A DNA stretch of 64,000 nucleotides from Heliocybe sulcata (GCA_004369045.1 ML213503.1:943343-1007342); one strand, 5' to 3'. Counted from the first letter of the stretch, positions 10,886-23,564 are shown. The notes: a model not told the origin generated them from the sequence alone. A program made the numbers and translations.

Positions 10886-11868
10886 ATGCCGCAAGAGGAA
10901 TACGAGCCTCTAGATCTCGAGTCTGGCGAGACAGAGACAGAGCCGCTGCGTGCTGGGTCTAATGGCGCACAACCAGCGCAACCTCCGTGAGCCCTGCTGC
11001 ATCTAGTTCGATAACACTAATCTGAAGAGCTCTGGCAGTGGGCGCTCTATGTACGCGCTTAGCCGACAAGAAATCGTCACGGGAATCGCGAACCGCTTCG
11101 TCCACTCACGGACGTATATCGCGCTGTACCTCGTCATGGTGGTGCTGTCTATCACAACAGCAGTTATTGGATCTATGCAGAGATCGCCACCACTGAGCTT
11201 CTATGTCTTGGAGATTATCATCAATACAAGCATGATATGTGAAGTGGGAGTGAGGGTGGTTGCCCTTGGCAAGGTACGCAGACATTCGTATTGAAGAAAG
11301 CTTTAAGAAGGCATGGGCTTCTGCTAATATGATCGGTGCTGACTTTAGCAATTCTGGCGGTCCCCATGGAATAGCTTCGATCTCGTCATCACCATATTCT
11401 GCGCCATCACTCTAGCGATCCTGCTGTTCGCTCATAGCGGGCGAGGAAGCAAGGGAGAAGAGGTCTTTGACAGTGTTCTCCTTATTGGACGGAACGTACT
11501 TCAATTCCTGCGGTTAGCCATGATCATGCGACAGTACGTGTACCTACCACCACCTGTTCAATTCTCCTCAACTTGACTCTCGTTCACCCGTCTTAACGTG
11601 CAATGCGACTTGCAGATCCGGCCAGTCAATCTTCACCCGACCAAAAGCCATCGATCTCTCCACAGCCCGCATGGCCGGGTACAGCATGGACATCGACATG
11701 CCAGACGACGAGCCCTTCCGCCGAGATCGCGCGGTGGTCTTCGATGCCCCCGACGGCTTTGAGGATGAGCCTGCCGCGCCGCATGTACCGAGGCCTGAAG
11801 ACATGCCCAGGGCCGTGCAGGCCGCTCAGGATAGAGATGATGAGGATATGTGGGCCTCAATGGGTTGA
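10886..11868 (+). CDS. Voltage-sensor-domain (S1-S4) membrane protein without a pore
   Basis: Exons 10886-10986, 11030-11273, 11349-11533 and 11616-11868 join to exactly 260 aa. An acidic N-terminal tail (EEYEPLDLESGETETEP) leads to four predicted helices. S1 is IALYLVMVVLSITTAVIG. S2 is FYVLEIIINTSMICEVGVR, carrying a Glu three residues before Arg. S3 is WNSFDLVITIFCAITLAIL with the usual Asn/Asp pair. S4-like is IGRNVLQFLRLAMIMRQ with three spaced Arg. No S5, S6 or pore loop follows; the chain ends in an acidic cytoplasmic tail closing DDEDMWASMG. The layout matches the ion-transport voltage sensor fold. It lacks the S1 Asp and the RxWRxxR motif of Hv1 proton channels, so calling it a channel would be guesswork. 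Exons 1 to 4 keep frame, which supports the model. Confidence 0.75.
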
Positions 11869-14800
11869 GCCAAGCAGTGAGGGCGCGGATTCTCGATCAT
11901 ATGTGTTTTACTGGGCGGATTGTAAGTGGAATAGACATATAATGCATACTATTTATACGCAAGATAGGGCGGCCACCTTTCTCATTCCCGAGACTCGTCA
12001 GGTTGCGAAGTCCTCGAGCCAGTATCCCGCCTTCCACTTTGCTTTTGATAACCTTTCACAGAACCAGAGGAGGTCTACCCTTATGCGAAGCCACCTGACC
12101 TTGCGCGCCATGTCTGAAGCGAACTGTCTCTGATTTCAGAGTTTGCGGAAGCCTCTGTCCACGATCGTCGAAAGCGGGCGCTACAAGCGAGGAAAATTCT
12201 GACATCATACCCTTCACAGATTCTGAGGCTATCATCTGGACTGTTGGGGCGAAGTCCCATGTGAGGGGCTCAATCAGTCATGCATTTTGAAAATCCTCGA
12301 CGCAGAGTATTGGAACCTCCCTTCCTTCTGCTTCTTTCCCGGAGCTTTGAGAGTTCCCGGCAATATCTTATGTCGTACCGCTCCATACGCTGATAGTCTT
12401 TCAAGATACGCACAGGGAACCTGGCTGAGTAACCGAATCTTCTGTGCGTCATGCAGACCCGTGGTTGAACGAAGGTACGTCAAGCGGTGCTTTGTTAGCG
12501 GCCGTACAACGTCTGCTACTTCAGCTTGTGCAGGTGTTCGGGTCGCCCTAGACGATCCATGGAGCTTCACTTTCACTGTACCAACTCGGCCGGCTAACCT
12601 GAGGGACGGTGCTGGAAGCATACATATGCGCATTTCTGGAGGGACGGGTACCTTTGCTCCGGCGCCTGAGTCTCATAGGCCAGGAACTGCAACGAAGAAA
12701 TTCACCGAGAAGATCGTACCGTGGCGGCTTCCGAGCCCTCCAAGGATCTATCATATTGCCGGTGAATTTCTAAGCTTTTACGTGTAAGCTACTTCTTCGT
12801 CGCTCGGTGAATTCAGCAAACCTACTCACGGTTCATTAGAAGCTTCGTGGCTTCTGTCTCTTCTCCAAACCTCGCAGGATCTCAGCATCTTACGTTGTGA
12901 TACTCGAAGCGGGTATGGGTGATTCCGTTCCATTACAGCATTCGGTTATTTCTTACAGTCCCAAGATTCCATGGTGCTGGGGTTTCGAATCTTCTGCGCT
13001 CTGAGGAAATGAAGAGATCCTAGGAACAAAGGTACATCTTTACGTCTTCGCGTCTGAGCGATGGCCGGTCACTTCTTTCACTGAATAATCATTTACGCAG
13101 AGTCTGACCGTCGCAAGTCTCATCCTCGTCCTCCAGCTGCTTCCCACCAAGCTATTTTTAGCCAGACCGTGGTGAAATGCAAGTCTTTGTTCATCATCAC
13201 TGGCTATGACAATGGGCACGACACCATGCGGACAACCGTCTAGGCGAACATATGTCAGTGATGCTGTCACTCTCTTGCATCTGAAGAACGATTTGAATTG
13301 CGGTCATCTAGCGCAGCTATGTGTGCGCCAGATCCCTTGTTGGCATCTCACTCACGACTATGAATACTTGCTTTTCGCATCAGCGGTGGACCCCTGCTTT
13401 CCGTGTAGAATGATCTCGAAGTCATAACGCGGGTCCGACATGCCCAAGAATCCATTGACCGGTCAGGTGTGCGCTTCAGGGCCACTAGTCAAAATGCAAG
13501 TTAGAAATACCCGATGTTATACATACCATCGGTATGCCTGCATCTTCACATCCGTCGCTGTCAATTCAAGTCCACTGATCTGATCTGCCCCTCTGTCTGT
13601 CTCGGTGGGATCGAGCACTGCATCTACCTGTCCAAATGTATATGAATCAATTTAGATGAATGATCGTGTGAAAGGCTCTAACTATCAATCTCTCTCTGAC
13701 ACAAGATCATGATAGTTTCCACTTCGTTCTACAAACCTCCGTCTTGCGTACTCACGATGGGCCACAGGCTACGTTAGCATAGGTGCGCTCCCATATCATA
13801 AATGATGCTTACGCGCACGCGGAAAGATGGGTCCGCTCAGTACGCGGATTATGCGAGCTGATATTAGGACTGTGATCCGGGGTTGAAGTAGCCTTCGGTG
13901 CGGATGCATTCCTCGAACTATGAGCGTCGATCCTGGCCGTTGCCTTGGCAATACGAGGATGTTGAATGCATTTCCTCGTATACAGTCCTCTCCTGGAGAG
14001 GCGGAGGTTGTGCTAGCAGACCGTTTCACTCGCAAACGCGCTCGACAAGAAAGAGCCGAGCGCGAATGGTGGCTCTTCGGGGTATCATCGCATTCGGTGC
14101 CTTCGGCGTCGCAAGACCTGATGCCCGACCGCTCGTGACGAGGCTTTCGGAAGCTCGGGGTTAGTGCAATCTCCTCTCGTCTCCTTGATGCCACTCTTGA
14201 CGAGCTCGAGTTTATGAACATGATTCTAAGGCCGCGGTGATATCGCGTCTGAAGCCTTCCCCGCGTGTATTTGTCCGGGGTAAAAGAAATAGCGCGAAAC
14301 GCCTCTTCCCGTATGACGAGAAATTGCGAGTTTGGGTGCCTCCGCGCTCTGGAATGCGGGTTGGTTTCAATGGAGTTCAGACCCGGTAACCAGGACAATG
14401 ATGGTCAAGTGGATAGTTGTTCAAAGAGAACTGCGCAGAGAGTGCAGAGTCTTGCATCATTTGATCCATTATACGAGTCTGAGAAATTCCGTTGCTGTAG
14501 ACTACATGGACCAACAAATGGAACGATGCATTCGTCGCAAGAAAGCAGAGCCGCCACGGATGCAGTAAGGTGGCGGGAGGAAACGAGTATAGAAGTGCGG
14601 TCGGCATTGGCGGCGTCGACAAGATCGGTATCTCGATAAGTGGTCAGATCCAGGGGTTTCCGGTAAGGAATTCATACTGCCCAGTCCTGCAGAATGTCGA
14701 CAAGAGCGAGGAAATACCAGTAAATATTCTACATAACCGAGAGCAATTCCCGGTACAAGGCTGGCGAGGGCAAGGACGTAAAAGTAGAAGAAGGGCAGAG

Positions 14801-15096
14801 AATCGAGAAATGAATCTGTGAGGACGCCCACGGTCGGCTAATAAGGGATACGACGGGTGCCGTGGCTTCTCTGGCCCTTGTGCTTCTGCCATCAAACCAT
14901 GCAAGTCCTCAAGCTTATCCGCTCCTGTCCCACTCCTTGATGCTGTCGCAGCCGTCGCCCACCAGCACCCGCTCGTCGCGTCCGCCGTCTGCCAGCATCC
15001 TCTGCTCATCGCCCGACCCTAGCTGACAGGGCCTAATACTCTATTATTGCATCTGTACAGCAGTCACGATCATTTCGTTCCCCTTCATTTCACGTC
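11869..15096. other. 3.2-kb stretch with no convincing gene
   Basis: Frames here are broken and no frame joins to a recognisable protein. The longest are a 166-codon plus frame at 12287-12787 and a 200-codon minus frame at 13796-14398, both rich in Arg, Ser and Pro as expected from chance frames. A minus frame at 14502-14831 starts with a hydrophobic segment (FFYFYVLALASLVPGIALG) but then loses character. I cannot support a gene; a decayed gene, an unannotated lncRNA or a lineage-specific gene remains possible. Confidence 0.45.
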
Positions 15097-18000
15097 ATGT
15101 CTTCTCTCATACCGACACATCACGCCGCTCGACCTTGGTGGACCCGCTCGTCGTCAAAGAACTCAGAAACCTCTCTACAGTCCACCTCGTCGTCGAAGCC
15201 GAGCACACTCAAGTCTGCCCGCTCCTTCACCTCACTCCATCGCGAGGACAGCAGCGCCCTCCGTAAACCGGACTCGCAAAAGCAGGCCCGGAGAAGTAGT
15301 CCCTCTTCATCCAAGTTTAATACGCTTGCTTCCGCTATCGGTCTCAAGTCTAAAAAGCCAGCCGGTCCTACTCTTGCCATCCAGGACCCTCCGTCTCTTC
15401 TAGCAGAGACGCTGCCTGTAACCATCTCCTCTCCTCTACCCAGTCCGGCTCCAAGCCAGGTCAGTCACACTATCCGTAGCTTTACGAATCGGCCTCCCGC
15501 CAATTCGATATCCTCTGCCGTGCCTTCCTGGGATGATGCAGAGCCTCGTACTCCCTCCGACGTCCCCAGCATCCGCGACCGTTCTTCGTATCCGCACTCA
15601 ATATTCACATTGAGTGATACGGATCCTTTTGCATCAAGGGGGATAGTTGTCCCTCATAAGGCTCAAATTCAGGACCCTCTGCGATTATCTGTATTTTCCG
15701 ATGGCAGCAACGCCTCCTCGAGCGATCTGCATCAGAACAAAGGCGGCCCCGAACTGCTCAATCGGGTCTCTTTCGCTTCCGCTTCATCAAGTTCGCAGTC
15801 GTATGCTCACTCCGCTCATCAACAGCCCGGGGAGCCACCCGGAACACCTGACAGGTAATTCATAATTCGTCTGCCCACCGTATGCGCACCATGGAGCTGA
15901 CCGTCGCCGGAATGCTTTTTTGTTTCTTTCGCAGTCCGCAAAATGTCGCCAGCAGCTGGAACCGCGATGACGTGCCGAATAGACTCTCAGGGCCGCCTTC
16001 GAATCCTCTGAGGTCCCCTCACCTGCCGCCCATGCGTGCACGCGGGATGACTGACGTGGGGCCTACGCGTACACCATCCTCCGGCACCGCCAGCCCTTCG
16101 AATACCAGTACGCCGGGTAGTCCCACCATTGTGACCAAACCCATAGTTGTTGTGAGGCAAGCGTCTATGGGGCGTCTGCATTCGCGACCAGCAGCACCTC
16201 CTCCCCCAATACCCATACCGCCGCCGCCCCTTGCTTCGTTGAACCCAATATCACCAAGTGAGGAAGTTTCGGATATGTTTGCGTCTACTTCTAAAGACAC
16301 AGCGAGCCAGTCTGGGCATAGTGAGTCAGCTGTTTCATGCTATGATAAAGCCATGCTTACCCAGTCCTCTTATCGTCGCAGCAGCATCTACATCCTCGTA
16401 TCACACAGCACTTGACATCTCACCACTTAGTATGCGCAGTGAGGTAATCTCAACTGAGGACTTGTTCTCACAGCTACCCCTCACTCCGTTGATCGACGAA
16501 GAAGAAGACTCCAGTGATAGCAGCCTCTCCTTTGCCTCCTCCATATCGGAAACTCGGGACGTTATCGTTACTCATAGCAAAGTCTGGAGTCCGCGGGAGC
16601 GCGATTTCTCGCGGCACGGTAAACGGAGGTCGAAATCTATAGACAAGGGGAAGGGGAAGATGAAGGCCTCGGAGGAGGACGAGCGGCAGTGGGAGGCAGG
16701 CAATTTGCGTACTCAGGCGTCTAGAACGACCATTGTGCCGACTTCTGAGCAGCCGCCGCCGCCGCCGCCGAAGACGCTGAAGAAGGCGATTTCGCAGCAG
16801 AGTATGAGTATGGCTATGAGCCCGCAACGCTTCTCGGTTGCCAGTACTGCGTCTGCGTCGTCGGCACATTCGAGTGCAATGGACGACCACACCACGGGAC
16901 AGGAGAAGAGTGGTCTGTTAAGGGGGAAGGGGAAACCGCCAAAGAAGCAGCGGTCGTTCCACCATCCTCGAATTCCCTTACCTCCGTTGCCCCACCTCAG
17001 GCCGTCGCATTCGAATGCCAGTGGTGGATCGTTGATGTCATCGCATTACCACGCAGATAGCACGACTTCCACCCTCACCGACCAGCGGAAGAATTCTACG
17101 CCGGCGATGAGCTTCCCGTCTTTCCCTTCGCTGTCCATCTCCAATAATTCCAGCGAGAAGAATTTGAGTAGGCCCGACAACTCTATAGCACGGCCGCATA
17201 CCCCTGTCAGGAAGAGGCTGTTCTCTGGCTCGAGTCTTCGTCGTACGCCTTCGGCTCAGGCGCATTCACCCTCCGAGGATGATACAAGGTCTGTTTTCAG
17301 CTTGACTATGGAGAATGAAAGCCGTCCGTCGGGCCTGTATGCGAGTCCGATGTCGCCGAACGAGTCGGTGGCGTCCTTCTGGGATGATGGAGACGCAATT
17401 GCAAGTCGTTCTGGGGCCTTGAGCCCTAGGCCCCAGGCGGACTATGTCCCGCAGCAGATCATGTCGCCGGCGGACATGTTGAAATTGGAAGCGATGGTGC
17501 AGCAAGAGCAGGAGGAGCGAGTGCGACGCGAGCATCCCCAGCATGACGATCGTAATCGAAGAGATTCGGCGCAGTCTGCGCCAGGTGTCGCGGTGCACCA
17601 TGCTCCTGAGAGCGCTCATGCTGAAGATTTCGGATTCGCTCGTCTGAGCAGCTCGTATATGGCTGTTGCACCGTCCCCCGGGCGGCCTAGGGGTAACTCT
17701 CAGGCGTCGTCCGTGTCGGCTTCGACCACGAGCATGAGCTTGAGCACGCCCTCAACGGGGACAGGGCAAGGCTGGCATCTCAGCTCACCGAAGGCCACGG
17801 AACCTGAGTATCCAAGTACGCCTCCCTCAACTGGTTCCGGTTCCCGATTTTGGGATCGGGTTATGGCTCGTGAAGGCGGCCCACTCTCGCCGCAAAGGCA
17901 AGGCATGACTGCCCGCGGCCCGGTGGTGCCCTCTCCTCTGTCGTCGTACTCGCAAGCCTTCAAGCCGTCCAGGAGCACCTCGATGGTCACCAAGGGCCTG

Positions 18001-18534
18001 GGAACCCCTTCCTCGCGCAACGTCAGACCGTCCACGTCACAGTCTGACATATCTCCTCCTTCCTCGCCAAGTCGATCGTCCACCCTCGTCTCGCCTGCAG
18101 CTGGGGCATCTGTAATGATGCACTCGCCGCCTAATAGTCTTCCGCCTCCGCCGCGCCGAAGGCCAAGAACGAGCTCTGCTGTCGCCCCCGCCTCCAGTTC
18201 GAGCACTGTCGCACCGCAGCCCAGTCCACGGCAGCGGCATGTGTCTGAAGTGACTTTGGGTCCTTTACCGCCTCCTCGGCGTCCGAGCTCTCAACGTGTA
18301 GCTCGGTCCCAGTATCCCCCGTCATCGTCCACACGGATTGAGAGTATATCATCAGGCCACCGGACGATTACGAGGAAGCCGTCGTTCCTAGATATTGAAG
18401 ACGAGTCCGACTCACCTGGTGTGCAACCAGTAACGAAGCCGTTCGATGAGAACTTCCTCGATCTCGGTCACGGAAAGGATTCCTTCGATACGGTACGAAG
18501 CGTAGATATTCTGGAGTTGGTCGGACCAGGTTGA
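15097..18534 (+). CDS. Long disordered Ser/Pro-rich protein, about 1,098 aa
   Basis: Three exons, 15097-15854, 15935-16320 and 16382-18534, keep frame across two GT-AG introns of 80 and 61 nt. The product is almost wholly low complexity: Ser, Pro, Thr and Ala runs, two poly-Pro tracts (PPPPIPIPPPP near residue 350, PPPPPPK near residue 500) and many SP/TP sites that could be phosphorylated by proline-directed kinases. A Lys-rich block (KRRSKSIDKGKGKMKA) could be a nuclear signal. One short Glu/Arg-rich helix (LKLEAMVQQEQEERVRREH) is the only likely ordered part. The C-terminus is acidic and ends SVDILELVGPG. Such proteins in fungi are often polarity, septation or cytoskeletal scaffolds, with SH3 partners for the poly-Pro tracts, but nothing here shows that directly. 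Function unknown. Confidence 0.8.
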
Positions 18535-18853
18535 ACTTTCTTGGTGGACTTGTTTGGATATCGTCGACGTGAACTTTTTATTGCTTATTGTTAAACTCCC
18601 TTACCTCTACCCGTCGTCTAATTTACGCTCAGGTATACATCCCTAGTCATACACTCATTTCGTGTCATATTCCCGTATCGCTTTATACCGTAGTTACTGC
18701 AATGGTATATATATTATCATGGATCTGCCCACCCTTGAGCTTGATGAGTTCCAGTGATATTCGATTCTGGTCCGCAATCTAGTAGTTACATGGTAATACG
18801 ACAATAGGCTGTAAGGTATGCCGGAAATAAAATGCTTAATCCAAACTCTCTGC
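18535..18853. other. Convergent intergenic region
   Basis: The 3' ends of the Ser/Pro-rich gene and SLA2 face each other here. The sequence is AT-rich with no gene; transcript ends of both genes are expected inside it. Confidence 0.5.
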
Positions 18854-21800
18854 TCAATCCGTCTCCTCCGTATGGTATCCCGCCCGCCTCATGGCGCCCA
18901 GACGGTGCCGAGCTGCACCAAGGTCCTTCTCCAGTCGTAAAATCTCGACCTGCTGCTCCATCTCCCTTCTCTTGAACTCCAACGCAGGCAGGGCATTGTA
19001 GTCGACGGCTTCCTCTTCTGCCTGCTTTGAGCTGATGGCCTTTACTTGTCTGACTAGTGCCTTCACGGCCTCCGTGACGGCCTTGGCGGCCAACTCCAGG
19101 CGCTCTTGCGTCTTCGACATCAGGTCCGCCTTCACCCTCGATGCAGCGACTAACTGCGCCGTAGCGGCCGCGACTTCATTGGAAGCGACGATAAGTTGCT
19201 CCAGCGAATGCGTGCCAGAAAGGACACCGTCCGCGGCCTCGATTAGAAGGTTCGTCGCAAAGGCAACGGACCGGGCTGCAGAAATGAGACCTTCTGTCCA
19301 GCGATTGTTCTTCTTGTAGAACTGCTGTGTGGTACTTGAGCCTTTGCCCTTGTTGACAATCTCCTGCTGAGACTCCGTCGCAGCCTGGATGAGCCGTGCA
19401 ATCGCATTGGTGATAGCGAGAGCCGCAGCAAGGATCGAATCGTGCACGTTAAGATCGACAGCGCTGAAGCGGCCGGTGTCCCGTGGACGTGCCATGAGTT
19501 CTTGGAGACGCTGAGTAGCAGCTTCAATTGCTTTGGCGGCGCCCAACATCTCTTGTTCCACAAGGTCTCCGATGTCACCATTGGTCTTGGAAATGGCTGC
19601 TTGTCCCTTAGGTAACAGGGAGTCGATAGACTCCGACAACTTGGTCAACGCGCCTCGGATCTCTGCATTGTTGCGGGTAGCGACTTCTTTTCGTTGAGTC
19701 GAGTCTCTGAGCAGATCAAGCTTGTAGGACTGCAAGTTAAGGAACAACCTAATCCCAACATCACCGGCATTCTTCGCGACCCCGACAAGCTTGTCCGACG
19801 CTTCGTCATCGGCGAGACGAGTGACACCCTTGGTGCTAATGAGAATATCAGCGAGAGACTGCGCCAGCTCATTGGCACCCTTGATGACGTCTACGTGGTC
19901 ACCGCCTACTTCGCCGCCGAGGTAGAGGTTGAAGACGATCGCGAACTCAGTTGCGTTGTTGATGCCCTTCTCGATCATGGACAACGTGTACTCCGGCGTA
20001 GAATTGAGGTTGCCGGCCTGAGTGGGCGACTCGAGCTCGTAAATTGCTTCGTCGACCTTTTGCATGCATGCCTGCAGGATGGAATCTGAAGGACTAGTGT
20101 CAGTCTAAAGCCAAATGCCGGACCGCGTTGCCCGTACCAATGATTTGGTTCAGTTTCTTCCTATTGTCCAAGATCAAAGTATCGATTTGCGCGTTTGTAG
20201 CCTCGTCCGCAATACCTTGAGTCTGCACAAAAACATGAGTCATCTCTCCTAGGACAGGGACGAAGTATATACCTGCTGCACGTCCGCAAGTTGCTGAATG
20301 GTCGAGTCCATACTCTCCTGCAAAATGGCAATTTCTTGGTCCTTCTCTTCCCGCAGGCGCTCCATATCTTGGTCGGCATTTTGCAGCCTTGTGAGGAGGT
20401 CGTCGATTTGGATTTGCTTTGCCTGAAAATGCGCCATAATGCATTGGTTCCGTGCATATATGCGTGCAAAAAGCCACGTACCCGTAACGAATCCTCCAGT
20501 TCCGACAACTGACGGTTGTACTTGCCAAGCACACTCGACACCTCCGAACTCTTCGACCTTGAAGCATCCTCAGCTCGCTCATTCGCGAAATTGAGTTCTC
20601 GGCGGAGACGGTCCATCTCGTCCTTATGGCTACCCTTCTGGCGGTCCAAGTCGAACCTAGCCCTATCACGCTCGCGGATCATATCAGCTAACTCGAGATT
20701 CTTCGCCTTGATATCCCTTTCCATTCGCTCCATACGGTCAATGGCTTCCTGCGCCGAGTTCGCCTTGAGCTGCATCTGCTTGTACTTCTGCAGCATGTCT
20801 AGATGCTCCGTACGGAGCTGGCTGTAAAGCTTGGCCAGGGCTTCGTACTTGTTGCGCCAGAGAGTGACCTGATCCTGTAGTTGCTTGATGAGGTCGTCTT
20901 TTGACTGAAGCTGTTGGCCGATATGCATCTGAACGCCCTGGAGCTCGCCTTCCAAGGCCTTGACTCTCTAACGGGGACATTAGTTTCAAGGTTAAGAATG
21001 GAAGTTACTAGTAGACGCACTCGGTCATACTGCTCCAACATAAGCTGGTCCCGCTCATATTGACCACGCATCGCCAGGAGCTCTCTCTCAAGCTCGTGCA
21101 TCTGCTGTGCAGCCTGGTTGTTGTACTGCATCATCTGCTGCTGCATCAACTGCTCTTGCGCCATTCGCTCCTTCTCGAGCTGCTCCTGCTGTCTTCGATC
21201 GAACTCAGCGCGTTGCTGGGCCTCAAAGTCAAGACGGCGACGTTCCTCCGCTTCCCGGGCAGCGACCAAGGCGGCTTGCTGTTCTTCATATTGCTTCAGC
21301 ATCTTGGCTTGCTCGCCGATGTCCGCAACGGGAGAAGGAGCAGCGGGAGGAGGTGTAGGAGATTTCGCGGCGGTGGTCGGTCTCGCTGGCAGGTCCGGAG
21401 CCGCGCCCTTGTCCAAGAGGTTGGGAGGATCTTGACCGAGCTTGGGAACATTAATAAGACTTGTCAGGTACTTGAGATTAGAGCACTCGTAGTAGAACTT
21501 TCGCAGATTGTAGTGCTGGGAACTAAAGCGCGTCCGTAATGGCTCGAGAGCGTCGGTGTCAGTCGTCCCTAGGTATAGCGAGACTGGTCAGAACGACCAC
21601 ACCATCAAGAGTAAGATGAAACCCACTCCGATGCATCGCCCGAAGCATGCTGGTAATGAAACGGTAGATACCCCAGCTCTCCTTCACCAGAGGCACAAGA
21701 GCAGATATCCGGCACTCGTTATTTGCTGAATGCCGGAAGTGGGCGAAGATCATCCTCTGAAAAGAGTCGATCTGATCTTGCAGACCCATTAGGTCAGAGA

Positions 21801-22557
21801 TAATCTCATAACTGTTGATCATTTCAGCTTGGAATCTTGAGCAGAATCACAACCACTAACCCTTCATTTGGATCGTCGACTCCCTTCAAAGTCACATACT
21901 CCTCGTACTCGAACAAGCCGTTGAACTCCGGGCGCAGTCGGTGGAAACGCAGCTTGGCGAGAATATATTGGACATAAGCCCGAATTAGGGTGCCATAGCC
22001 TGCAGGTTGCCGAAGTTACAGACAGGTCCAATAACGGAGTCGTAGGTACGAACCTTTTGGTGTCTCATGGCCCACTGTACGAGCGCAAGTCTCCAACCAT
22101 CCCGTCTGACCGTGAGCTTCCTTGATACTCTAGGATGGCAGAAGGCCTTGAGTCGAGCAACCAGTACGTTCCATGTTGCACTCACAATTGGGTGTCCCTC
22201 CTGCAGCACTTTGTGGACGGTGATAAGAGCCTTGAACGTCTGGACTTCGTCAGCCAGTATAGGCTGAACCCTGAGACCGGTCCAGAAGGATATTGAGGAA
22301 TGATAGTCCCATGTGTAGACGATGCACTCTGCAGCCAGGTCAGCTACCTTTAGGCTGCGAAGGCGAGCAATGCTGCACTCACTGCGGACGTGTTTCTGCT
22401 TGGGGGCGGTCTCGTCCGGATTCGTGGCCTTCTTGATATTGATGACGAGCTCCTGCTCTGCCTTCTCCTTGTCCACTGGTCGAGTCGGATAGTGTATCTC
22501 GTCACCGTCAAGGTCGTAGCCTGTCTGGCGAGTCCGCTGTCCCTGGAGCCTGTCCAT
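18854..22557 (-). CDS. SLA2: SLA2/END4 (Hip1R-type) endocytic adaptor
   Basis: Links clathrin-coated pits to actin at the plasma membrane. The N-terminal ANTH domain is clear: ETAPKQKHVR joins over an intron to CIVYTWDYHSS, then VQTFKALITVHKVLQEGHP, a PIP2-binding fold. A Pro/Ala linker (TPPPAAPSPVAD) and a long coiled coil follow, rich in Gln, Glu and Arg (EQQAALVAAREAEERRRLDF onward), which mediates dimerisation and clathrin light-chain contact. The C-terminal third is the I/LWEQ (THATCH) actin-binding module: DLVEQEMLGAAKAIEAAT, WTEGLISAARSVAFAT and QLVAASRVKAD, ending at a short helix that closes near HTEETD. At least eight introns. The ATG at 22557 (MDRLQGQ) is chosen because the upstream codons in frame offer no ATG. 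In ascomycetes SLA2 flanks MAT, but no mating-type gene lies here. Confidence 0.95.
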
Positions 22558-22746
22558 GATTGTAGAGTTCAGTAGGTGATGCGCCACTCTCGGTCACAAC
22601 CTTACATGATCTCGAGCTGAGACTGCGGACAGGATAGAAATAGCGACGATATCCAGCGGCCTATGTAAAGCCCTCTCACAGCACTGGCAGTCCGTGTGAA
22701 GTCAGCGCTACGTACGGTGCCTGCAGCCGCCGGCATATGATGGCTC

Positions 22747-22758
22747 TAATTGCTTTCT
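22747..22758. repeat. Left target-site duplication of the DNA transposon
   Basis: TAATTGCTTTCT stands directly before the left inverted repeat and is repeated exactly at 23564-23575 after the right one. The shared T and A at the border make the true length 11 or 12 bp. Confidence 0.85.
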
Positions 22759-23563
22759 AACACAGCGGGAGTTGCACCATTTCGGACGTTACGATATGTT
22801 AGTCGAAATGGAAATCAAATCCATTTGATTTTGTAATTGATTCCGTAACTTGCAAAACTTATTATTCTCGAAATCCTTCATAGCTCTCTACATATATTAT
22901 CTATTGTAATTCCTTTGGCAAGATTGTATAGAAGAGATAAAAATTCCATGCATAATGCCAATAATATATCTTCCTCTGCAATCAATTTAGGACATGACAA
23001 AATTTGGGATTTTGGGAGTACCCTAAATGTTACTCGATAGATCTTTTTACGTGGACAATAATTCAATAAATACTACAAGATACATAATATCAGCTGCAAA
23101 CACTGCCCGAAATGATTATAGAAATTATATATTCCGCAACCTTGCGAAAGGTATTGGCCCAGCCAGGAAATACCTTTTGACGTTCGGCTATAGCTTTACT
23201 TTCGGTATTAGCTTTCAGATCAGTGCAAATATATTTCTGTAGTTTAGTTTCATCTTCCTTTTTTGGTGTTGTGAAATATGATCTTTTTTACCGTATATTC
23301 TCATTCCCTCAATGTTAGATTCGGCAATCCTCCCCCAGCATGAGCCCAATGTAATATTTTGCAAGACATATTGATATCATCAAAATATCGCATATTGAAT
23401 GTCACTACAATGTTGTATCTAATAAAATAAATTGCTATACATCTGCATCACCTTCTCAATAATTATATCGGCTGCTGTCAAAAGCTAATCCTATATATTT
23501 ACCAGGTGTAATCTATTTCGACCAACATATTGCAACATTCGAAATGGTGCAACTCCCGCTGTG
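22759..23563. mobile_element. AT-rich non-autonomous DNA transposon (MITE-like), 805 bp
   Basis: The element is bounded by an exact 11-12 bp target-site duplication and by terminal inverted repeats. The outer 25 bases, ACACAGCGGGAGTTGCACCA plus TTTCG, match perfectly between ends, and similarity continues to about 52 bases with six differences. All six are transitions. The interior is strikingly AT-rich against the surrounding DNA and has no transposase; open frames are 62 and 71 codons and unrecognisable. A 9-base-stem hairpin (AAATCAAAT-cc-ATTTGATTT) lies just inside the left end, and a second imperfect inverted pair sits near 22905-22925 and 23135-23155. An 11-12 bp duplication fits Mutator-like elements best. 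It sits between SLA2 and SHY1. The exact duplication suggests recent insertion; the interior suggests deamination-type mutation. Confidence 0.85.
22760..22811 (+). repeat. Left terminal inverted repeat
   Basis: About 52 bases starting ACACAGCGGGAGTTGCACCA. It pairs with the reverse complement of 23513-23564. Confidence 0.85.
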
Positions 23564-23564
23564 T
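23513..23564 (-). repeat. Right terminal inverted repeat
   Basis: Reverse complement of the left repeat: first 25 bases identical, then six G/A or C/T type differences over the next 27. Confidence 0.85.

Noticed and set aside
12287-12787. 166-codon plus-strand frame
   Set aside because: Composition and lack of any recognisable pattern fit a chance frame; no joined exons found.
13796-14398. 200-codon minus-strand frame
   Set aside because: Arg/Ser-rich by chance, with open frames on the other strand over the same span.
17700-18206. 168-codon minus-strand frame
   Set aside because: Antisense to the Ser/Pro-rich gene, caused by its codon bias.
22759-23563. Solo LTR
   Set aside because: Ends are inverted repeats with an 11-12 bp duplication, not TG...CA direct ends with a 4-6 bp one.
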